The translations under genes were made by a program, and so were the position numbers. A stretch of DNA of 11,067 nt, taken from the NCBI GenBank assembly GCA_026706425.1, contig JAPOYW010000111.1, positions 1-11,067 of the forward strand, given 5' to 3'. Shown here piece by piece: positions 5,793-11,067 of the stretch. The first letter of the stretch is position 1, and each line of letters begins with the position of its first letter. Source of the DNA: Gammaproteobacteria bacterium. Lineage in GTDB: Bacteria > Pseudomonadota > Gammaproteobacteria > Pseudomonadales > Azotimanducaceae. The notes under the pieces are model-generated. The model searched no databases. It was not told the DNA's origin and saw nothing but the letters and a program-made list of their open reading frames with translations.

Positions 5793-8700
5793 ATGTTCCA
5801 ACGAGTCCTCATCAGCAATCGCGGCGAGATCGCGATACGGATCGCAAAAGCCGCGTCCGCCCTCGGGGTCGAGTCCGTGGGTGTGTTCTCGCCCGTGGAC
5901 GCGCTGTCGCTGCACACGCGCATCGCGACCGCCGCCTTCGAGATCGGCAACGGATCGGCCGACGACCCCGTCGGGGCATATCTCGATGCCCAGGCGCTGA
6001 TCGGAATCGCCGAGGAGAGCGGTTGCGACTGCGTCCACCCGGGATACGGCTTCTTGGCCGAGAACGCCGAATTCGCGGAACGGTGCGCACAAGCCGGTTT
6101 GACGTTTATCGGCCCGTCGCCAGATGCGCTGTCGCTGTTCGGCGACAAGGTCCGGGCCCGCGCCTTGGCTTCGTCGCTCGGCATTCCGGTCGTGCCTGGC
6201 AGCGGCGAAGCGCTCGAATCCGCGGATGGTGCGTCGGCAGTGGCGGCGGAATTGGGCTATCCCGTCATGCTCAAGGCCGCAGGCGGGGGCGGCGGGCGCG
6301 GAATGCGCGTGGTCGACGAACCGGAGGCCATGGCGGAGTCGTTCGAACGTTGCCGAGGCGAAGCGGCGGCCGCATTCGGCAACGGCGATCTGTTCATCGA
6401 GAAGCTAATCGTCCGTCCGCGCCACATCGAGGTACAGATTCTCGCGGACGGCGAAGGCAACGTCCTTCACCTCCACGAACGCGATTGCTCCGTGCAGTTG
6501 CGCAACCAGAAGGTCATCGAAACCGCGCCCGCGCCAGGTCTCGACGAGGAACTCCGGAACCGCATTCTCGCTGACGCCATCAGGCTCATGGAGGCGGCGA
6601 ACTACGCCAACGCCGGCACGGTTGAGTTCCTCGTCGCGCCGGAGAGCGGCGAGCACTACTTCATCGAATGCAATCCGCGCATCCAGGTCGAGCACACCGT
6701 CACCGAACAGGTGACCGGTGTCGACCTCGTCGAGGCGCAGTTTCACATCGCGGCCGGGGCCTCCCTTGCATCCTTGGGATTGGACAACCAACAGGCTGTC
6801 GGCGCACCCCGGGGTTTCGCGGTGCAGGCACGTGTCGTGGCACGCGGTGCCGGCACATTGATTGCCTACAAGGAACCCACCGGTCCCGGTGTCCGTGTCG
6901 ACGGCAACGGCTACGTGGGCTACGCGCCACCACCGCAGTTCGATCCGCTGCTGGCCAAGGTGATCGCGTCGAGTTCGTCGTCGGCGGGTTCGTCGTACGC
7001 CGCCGCGGTGGACCGGACCCGGCGCGCGCTCGACGAGTTCCACATCGGCGGACTTGCGACGAACCTCGAGCAGCTCAAGGCGATTCTCGCGCATCCGGCC
7101 GTGCGAACCGGGGATGCGCGTACGACCCTGTTGTCCGACGAACCGACATTGCTGGTGCCCGCGCTCGACGGCAATGGCAACGGGGCACTGGCCTTGTTGC
7201 AGCAGCAGGCCACGGTCATGGGCGTATCCACGGTCTCCGGCGCCGGCGTTGCCCCCACCGTCGATCCTGCCGTCGCCGCGCTTGAGGTGGAAACGGGGCA
7301 GGAGGCGGTCGCCTGTCCGATGGCCGGTTCCGTGCTGGATTTTCGGGTGCAGGAGGGCGATGCCGTCAAGGCCGGCGAGGCATTGATCGTCATCAGCGCG
7401 ATGAAGATGGAGTCGCAGGTGTCGGCTCCCTGCGACGGTACCGTGGCCGCAGTTCAACCGTTGAGCGCGGGGGACAGCGTCGAGGCGGGCCAAGTGTTCG
7501 CGGTCATCGAGCCGAAGGCCGGCGCGGAACGCACCCGGGAAGACGTCGGCGACGACACCTGGGCGTACTTGCTCGAGGACGTCGCCACGATGCAGTCGTT
7601 GGCGCACGAACGCCTCGCACCGGGATCGGAAGACCCAGGCGTCGTGAGACAGCGCCGCCGGGGCAAGCTGACCTGCCGGGAACGCATCGATCTGCTGCTG
7701 GACGACGGCACCTTCCGGGAGGTGGGCAGCGTCGCCGGCTTCGCGTCCTACGACGAGGACGGCAACGTCACGGCGTTCACTCCCGCCAACCACGTCGGCG
7801 GCTCGGGTCGGATCGAAGGTCGATCCGTGGTGGTCTGCGCCGACGACTTCACGTCCCGTGGCGGCCACTCCGACGGTGCCATCGGCGCGAAGAGCGGCTA
7901 CATCGACCGCCTTTCCATCGAAATGAGAACCCCGTCCATCCGCCTTCTCGATGGATCCTCGGGCGGCGGCAGCGTGGCCTCCATGGTGCCGGCGCAGAAG
8001 AAGGAAGGCGAGAGCAAGGCCAAAGAAAGCCGCGGCGCGATCAAGGCCGGCCGTCCCCGCGTCGCCGGCGGCGGCGGTTCGTTCCTACCAGGGCACTTGG
8101 GCAGCGCCATGTATACCGACCAACTGGGCAACGTGCCGGTCGTGAACATGCTGCTCGGCAGCGTGGTCGGCATCGGCGCGGCGAAAGCAGTGCTCGGCCA
8201 CTTCTCCGTGATGGTGCGCGACATCGCACAGTTGTTCGTCGCCGGGCCGCCGGTCGTCGCCCACGCCATGGGCTACGACATCACCAAGGAGGATCTGGGC
8301 GGCTGGCATATCCATTGCCGCAACGGTTCCGTCGACAATCTCGCCGACACCGAGGAAGAAGCCGCTGAACTCACCCGGCGGTTCCTGTCCTACCTGCCGT
8401 CTTCCGTGTACGAGACACCGCCGCTCAAGGCGACGAGAACGGACGACCCGCCGGAGCGCCGGGAGGAGGAACTGTTCACGCTGATCCCGCGCAAGCGCAC
8501 CACGACCTTCGATGCGCGCAAGGCGATCCGGCTGATCGGGGACAAGGACTCGTTCTTCGAGATCGGCCCGCTCTGGGGCACCGACCAGATCACCGGCTTC
8601 GTGCGCATGAACGGCCATCCCATGGGCGTCATCGCCTCGGACAGCCAACACGCCAATGGCGGCGCGTTGACCGCCGACGGCTGCAGCAAGCTCACGCGCC

Positions 8701-9218
8701 ACCTCGATCTGTGCGACCTGTTCCACCTGCCGGTGCTGAACCTGGTCGACAACCCCGGCTTCGCGGTGGGTCTTGAACACGAGATCACCGGCACCATCCG
8801 CCGCGGCGGCGAATGGATGGTCGCCTTCTCCCAGGTGACGGTGCCGATCTTCACGGTGGTGATGCGCCGCAGCTTCGGCGTCGCCGGCAACAACTACGCG
8901 ACGCCGCGATCACAGGTGTCTTCCCGGGTCGCATGGCCCGCCGCCGACGTCGGCGGCATCCCGCCGGAAGGCGGAATCGAGGCGGCCTACAAGCGCCAAC
9001 TGGCCGAAGCCGAGGATCCCCGGGCGTTGCGCGACGAACTGATGGCCCGCATCGAGAGCGCCCGTGGGCCGGTCGGGCCGCTCTCTAGGTTCCAGATCGA
9101 GGAGCTGATCGACCCGCGGGATACGCGGCGAATCGTGTGCGAGTGGCTGGAGACGGCGTGGCGGCTGGTGACGCTGCCGGAGCGGTTGAAGCCTCGGGTG
9201 ATTCAGTTCCGGCCTTGA
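5793..9218 (+). CDS. Single-chain biotin-dependent acyl-CoA carboxylase (BC-BCCP-CT)
   Basis: A 1141-residue enzyme carrying all parts of a biotin-dependent acyl-CoA carboxylase. The biotin carboxylase is at about 1-450: it opens RVLISNRGEIAIRI, has the ATP-grasp loop K161-AAGGGGGRGM, RDCSVQLRNQK, and E292 to R296 in FIECNPRIQVEHT. The biotin carrier domain is at about 505-575, with biotinyl lysine K538 in AMKM. The carboxyltransferase (about 590-1141) has its N-half from RGKLTCRERIDLLLDDG through GGHSDGAIGAKSGY and DITKEDLGG, and its C-half with GTDQITGFV and NPGFAVG at 987-993. Order and size (about 120 kDa) match the single-chain long-chain acyl-CoA carboxylase family known from Mycobacterium and Rhodopseudomonas, reported to be promiscuous in acyl chain length. 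The substrate cannot be read from sequence. A Lys/Glu-rich loop lies near residue 735. All motifs look intact. Confidence 0.93.
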   Translation: MFQRVLISNRGEIAIRIAKAASALGVESVGVFSPVDALSLHTRIATAAFEIGNGSADDPVGAYLDAQALIGIAEESGCDCVHPGYGFLAENAEFAERCAQAGLTFIGPSPDALSLFGDKVRARALASSLGIPVVPGSGEALESADGASAVAAELGYPVMLKAAGGGGGRGMRVVDEPEAMAESFERCRGEAAAAFGNGDLFIEKLIVRPRHIEVQILADGEGNVLHLHERDCSVQLRNQKVIETAPAPGLDEELRNRILADAIRLMEAANYANAGTVEFLVAPESGEHYFIECNPRIQVEHTVTEQVTGVDLVEAQFHIAAGASLASLGLDNQQAVGAPRGFAVQARVVARGAGTLIAYKEPTGPGVRVDGNGYVGYAPPPQFDPLLAKVIASSSSSAGSSYAAAVDRTRRALDEFHIGGLATNLEQLKAILAHPAVRTGDARTTLLSDEPTLLVPALDGNGNGALALLQQQATVMGVSTVSGAGVAPTVDPAVAALEVETGQEAVACPMAGSVLDFRVQEGDAVKAGEALIVISAMKMESQVSAPCDGTVAAVQPLSAGDSVEAGQVFAVIEPKAGAERTREDVGDDTWAYLLEDVATMQSLAHERLAPGSEDPGVVRQRRRGKLTCRERIDLLLDDGTFREVGSVAGFASYDEDGNVTAFTPANHVGGSGRIEGRSVVVCADDFTSRGGHSDGAIGAKSGYIDRLSIEMRTPSIRLLDGSSGGGSVASMVPAQKKEGESKAKESRGAIKAGRPRVAGGGGSFLPGHLGSAMYTDQLGNVPVVNMLLGSVVGIGAAKAVLGHFSVMVRDIAQLFVAGPPVVAHAMGYDITKEDLGGWHIHCRNGSVDNLADTEEEAAELTRRFLSYLPSSVYETPPLKATRTDDPPERREEELFTLIPRKRTTTFDARKAIRLIGDKDSFFEIGPLWGTDQITGFVRMNGHPMGVIASDSQHANGGALTADGCSKLTRHLDLCDLFHLPVLNLVDNPGFAVGLEHEITGTIRRGGEWMVAFSQVTVPIFTVVMRRSFGVAGNNYATPRSQVSSRVAWPAADVGGIPPEGGIEAAYKRQLAEAEDPRALRDELMARIESARGPVGPLSRFQIEELIDPRDTRRIVCEWLETAWRLVTLPERLKPRVIQFRP

Positions 9219-9233
9219 GGGAGGAGAGGGAGC

Positions 9234-9419
9234 ATGACCTTCGAGCCGATACCGGTCCCGAGAGGGTCAAGGAGTGTTATGACGCGCTCCAAGGCGCTCG
9301 AGGTTGCAGTGCTCGATCTGTCTGGGTCCATTGACCATTTGCATGCCCGGATCGGTGAACTCGCGAGTCGCGTACGCGCATTGCGCGGGGAGGCCGTGGC
9401 TAGTCGTCTGGTCGCCTGA
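9234..9419 (+). CDS. Possible small protein downstream of the carboxylase
   Basis: A 61-codon frame with an AGGAGAGGG purine tract 3 bases before its ATG, 15 bases after the carboxylase stop. A second in-frame ATG at 9279 has its own AAGGAG (9269-9274). The product is mostly helical in appearance (about 21-56, LDLSGSIDHLHARIGELASRVRAL, a short heptad-like stretch). It has no recognisable domain. The 3' part overlaps another frame that resembles a transposase scrap, so only one of the two readings can be ancestral. Evidence is limited to spacing and ribosome-binding sites, so it may be a chance frame. Confidence 0.25.
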   Translation: MTFEPIPVPRGSRSVMTRSKALEVAVLDLSGSIDHLHARIGELASRVRALRGEAVASRLVA

Positions 9420-9443
9420 TTTCAACCCGGACGAACAGGTCGA
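9382..9443 (+). pseudogene. Probable IS630-type transposase scrap
   Basis: In the frame of 9418 the sequence reads GRPWLVVWSPDFNPDEQV. The SPDxNPxE block is the end of the DDE catalytic core of IS630-family transposases (usual form LPxYSPDLNPxEqvW), where the glutamate is the third catalytic acid. Only about 20 residues match; the preceding DDE parts and the usual C-terminus are not recognisable in this frame. An element with IS630-like TA ends lies about 80 bases downstream, which supports the reading. This is a decayed fragment, not a gene. Confidence 0.4.
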
Positions 9444-9501
9444 TTCGGGACGCTACCCGGCTCATCCAGGTCCGGCGTCGACTCCGCACCGGCCCATATT
9501 G

Positions 9502-9535
9502 CCGAGACGACCGACGATCTAGTGTGCCGTCTCGG
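9502..9535. repeat. 8-bp perfect inverted repeat across the MITE left edge
   Basis: CCGAGACG (9502-9509) pairs with CGTCTCGG (9528-9535) around an 18-base loop. The right arm is inside the left terminal repeat of the MITE-like element and the left arm is outside it. It could be a weak terminator for upstream transcription, or the decayed end of a neighbouring element of the same family in opposite orientation. No real T-tract follows (ATTTGG). Confidence 0.45.
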
Positions 9536-9683
9536 ATTTGGCGTGACATATGGTCACAATGCACCGCCTACGCGAAAACAGCCTAAGTGCTTGTTTATAG
9601 GACGGCACATCCTCCATTTGCCGGCCGTCGTCCAAGCGTCAACGCCGTTCGATTCGTCACCCTAATTCGGAGACCGCACACTA
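9520..9683. mobile_element. 164-bp MITE-like element with TA ends (IS630/Tc1 type)
   Basis: The left end reads TAGTGTGCCGTCTCGGATTT from 9520. The reverse complement of the right end, read from 9683, is TAGTGTGCGGTCTCCGAATT. Over the first 28 bases the two ends agree at 23 positions, including TAGTGTGC, GTCTC and GTGAC. Both ends begin with TA, the target dinucleotide duplicated by IS630/Tc1/mariner-type elements. The 164-bp interior has no coding frame, so it is a miniature non-autonomous element that would need a transposase in trans. GACGGCACA at 9601-9609 is a third, inverted copy of the core TGTGCCGTC (9523-9531), suggesting a nested or rearranged structure. The right edge falls in the stop codon of the Rpn-like gene. 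Family placement rests on the TA and the nearby transposase scrap. Confidence 0.65.
9543..9557. repeat. GTGAC-ATATG-GTCAC palindrome inside the MITE
   Basis: Perfect 5-bp arms around a 5-base centre, just inside the left terminal repeat. Its GTGAC belongs to the 28-bp terminal repeat and is matched again at the right end, so it is probably part of the element's end structure. It has the look of a CRP site, but the spacing between GTGA and TCAC is 7, not 6. Confidence 0.45.
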
Positions 9684-10767
9684 GGAATCCGCAATCACGC
9701 GGATTCGGGCGAGCAGTTCGTCCGCCGAGTCACACTCGATGATGCCCGCGCCCGCTCGGCGCAGCGACTCTGGATGCGCCAGCGCCGCTAAGTGTACCGC
9801 GAGATCCTCGGCCGCCGGCTGGCCGAACTTCAGTGCAATCTGGTCAACGAGCAGTGCGCGCTCCTCGGCCCTGGCCTCCGCCAGGCCTTGCGCCCAACCG
9901 TCCGAGCGCGCCTTGGCGAATTCGGCGTCCAAGGTCTCCTCCAGCCGCGATGTGACGGGCGGCACTTCTTCAAGCCTCATCAGCTCCTCCAATTTCTCCG
10001 GTTCGATCCCGTACCGTTCCGCGAGTCGCCGGAGCCAACCGGCGACGGTCGCCCGCAGCCCCGGGCCCAGTTCCCGAACGGTTTCGCGCAACGGTCCCCC
10101 GAGGACGACCGGTAGGCGCTCGTGACCAGCGTATTCGATCCCGACGATCATCGAGACGATGCTGCCCGTTACGGGCACATCGCTGCGGTGCCGCCACAAG
10201 TCCAGCGCATGGTAGCCCCAAGGGTAGAACGGTGCCAGTGCGGTTGGCGGCTGCGGCGCAGGGCCGAATACGGGCGGCAGGCGCACCATCCCCGCGACGC
10301 TCGTTGGCGCGCGCCACGGCGTCCGACCGTTGTGTACCGCCACGCACAGGATGGCGCAGGGACCGGTGCGGGCGACTGCGCCCGAGGCGCGGCTCCCGGA
10401 GCAGCTCGGCACCGTACTCCTGGAACCGCAGCGCCATCTCCGGGTCGTCGGCGGATTGGAACTCAAGGTGGATGAACAGGCGTTTCGGCCAGCCGCTTCG
10501 GATCGCCTCCGGGCGGATCTCGGCGCACCAGACCAGATCGCCGCGCCGAAGGCGGAACTCCCGGGAGACCCACTCCGAGGGAAGCCGGCGCAGGGAACGA
10601 AGGTCTAGCGCGGGGGGCAGGTCGGCGGGCAGTGAGCCGATGGGCTCGGGCAGGTAGCGTTCCAGCATGTCGGCAACCGTGGCGGGGTCGCTGAATAGCG
10701 CCTTGTAGATGGCGTCGAAGGGGAACCCGGGGACGCGGTTGGGGGCGTTGTCGGCTGGTTTGTCCAT
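9681..10767 (-). pseudogene. Rpn-family nuclease/putative transposase, frameshifted
   Basis: The minus strand encodes a protein of about 360 residues of the Rpn family (Transposase_31/PD-(D/E)XK, recombination-promoting nucleases), split over two frames. The first frame, from the ATG at 10767, gives FDAIYKALFSDP at 17-28, then catalytic-type D77 in GDLVW and E102-x-Q104 in HLEFQS, to ELLREPRLG. The expected continuation VAVHNGRTPW, then APFYPWGYHALDLW and a C-terminal helical part, lies in the other frame to the stop at 9681. The switch falls near 10375-10385 and fits one extra base (span 1087 = 3x362+1). The region after VTSRLEETLDAEFAKARSDGWAQG resembles the usual C-terminal extension. The TAG stop is formed by the edge of the MITE. 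The gene stands alone with no strong ribosome-binding site. Family call is good; activity as written is unlikely. Confidence 0.8.
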
Positions 10768-11067
10768 ACCTTGGAGCGTAGGCGGGGGCGGAACCCACGT
10801 CCGCAGGCGCCGCACGTCTCGCACACGCAATCTGGAACATCGTCCCGTCGTGGTATCGCCGTGATGTGCCCTTCGTACGCCCCTGGAACGAACGGGAGCG
10901 CGAGGGGCATGAGTTGAATTGATGAATCGTGTCCGTAGCGGTTGCGTTTGGAAAACTCGGCAGGAGGGAGGCTGGCGACGGAATGCGACACGAATAGTCG
11001 CATTCCAGCGGCAAGCTGACGAGAGCGCGTGTCAGAGAAAGGTGGCTGGAGGAGGTGTGACCTGTTC
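10768..11067. other. 300 bases without a recognisable gene
   Basis: No frame on either strand resembles a known protein; the open frames here are arginine-, serine- or proline-rich shadows. The stretch is upstream of the Rpn-like gene. The only clear structure is the hairpin at 10980-11006. GGAGGAGG near the right edge (about 11047-11054) looks like a ribosome-binding site, but no start codon at proper distance is visible before the window ends. Confidence 0.6.
10980..11006. repeat. Perfect 10-bp hairpin
   Basis: GGAATGCGAC (10980-10989) and GTCGCATTCC (10997-11006) are exact reverse complements around the 7-base loop ACGAATA. No T-run follows on either strand, so it is not a standard Rho-independent terminator. 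It may be an RNA hairpin, a dyad binding site or the end of a mobile sequence. Confidence 0.7.

Noticed and set aside
5651..6184. N-terminal extension of the AAA ATPase to 6184
   Set aside because: It would overlap the carboxylase coding region and promoter, and its residues look random; the promoter next to 5650 supports the shorter start.
6960..7000. Serine codon repeat in the carboxylase as an unusual insertion
   Set aside because: A short run of TCG/AGT codons in a surface stretch where related carboxylases also vary; too small to mean anything.
6405..7868. 487-codon minus-strand open frame inside the carboxylase gene
   Set aside because: Antisense of a strongly conserved carboxylase frame; composition is histidine/arginine-rich with no domain, as expected of a high-GC shadow.
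9543..9557. CRP-binding site
   Set aside because: The half sites are 7 bases apart rather than 6, and the palindrome is better explained as part of the MITE end.
1..11067. CRISPR arrays, tRNA or rRNA genes
   Set aside because: No regularly spaced repeats, no cloverleaf and no rRNA-like sequence were seen.

Overview
The window looks like a high-GC bacterial chromosome segment, most likely from a proteobacterium. A gammaproteobacterial sponge or marine lineage would fit, but that is a guess from protein flavour and cannot be proven here. It mixes ordinary metabolic genes with a damaged haem-uptake locus and a mobile-element-rich tail.

Left part (1-3142): remains of a haem acquisition locus. 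A partial outer-membrane beta-barrel gene on the minus strand abuts the C-terminal part of a TonB-dependent haemoglobin/transferrin-type receptor on the plus strand. After the receptor come the first ~80 residues of a periplasmic haem-binding protein (HmuT type), joined out of frame to the second half of a FecCD-type permease (HmuU type). These are followed by an apparently intact ABC ATPase (HmuV) and an intact IsdG-type haem-degrading monooxygenase with its Asn-Trp-His triad. Receptor, binding protein and permease are each incomplete, so the locus cannot encode a working importer as it stands. Either it is decaying or the assembly has lost pieces.

Middle part (3143-5792): hisI and long-form hisG form a two-gene histidine unit. 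hisG converges on a minus-strand orphan AAA ATPase, and the two stop codons share one CTAG palindrome. The ATPase has a perfect TATAAT only six bases before its ATG and no Shine-Dalgarno sequence, which predicts a leaderless mRNA. Divergent to it lies the large carboxylase gene.

Right-centre (5793-9218): one 1141-residue gene encodes a complete single-chain biotin-dependent acyl-CoA carboxylase in the order biotin carboxylase, biotin carrier, carboxyltransferase.

Right end (9219-11067): mobile-element debris. It holds a probable IS630-type transposase scrap, a 164-bp TA-bounded MITE-like element with 28-bp imperfect terminal inverted repeats, and a frameshifted Rpn/PD-(D/E)XK nuclease-like gene whose stop codon lies in the element's terminus. 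The last 300 bases hold no recognisable gene but contain a perfect 10-bp hairpin.

No complete new system was identified. The best leads are the leaderless ATPase, the MITE and its neighbours, and the doubly broken haem locus that keeps an intact haem oxygenase.
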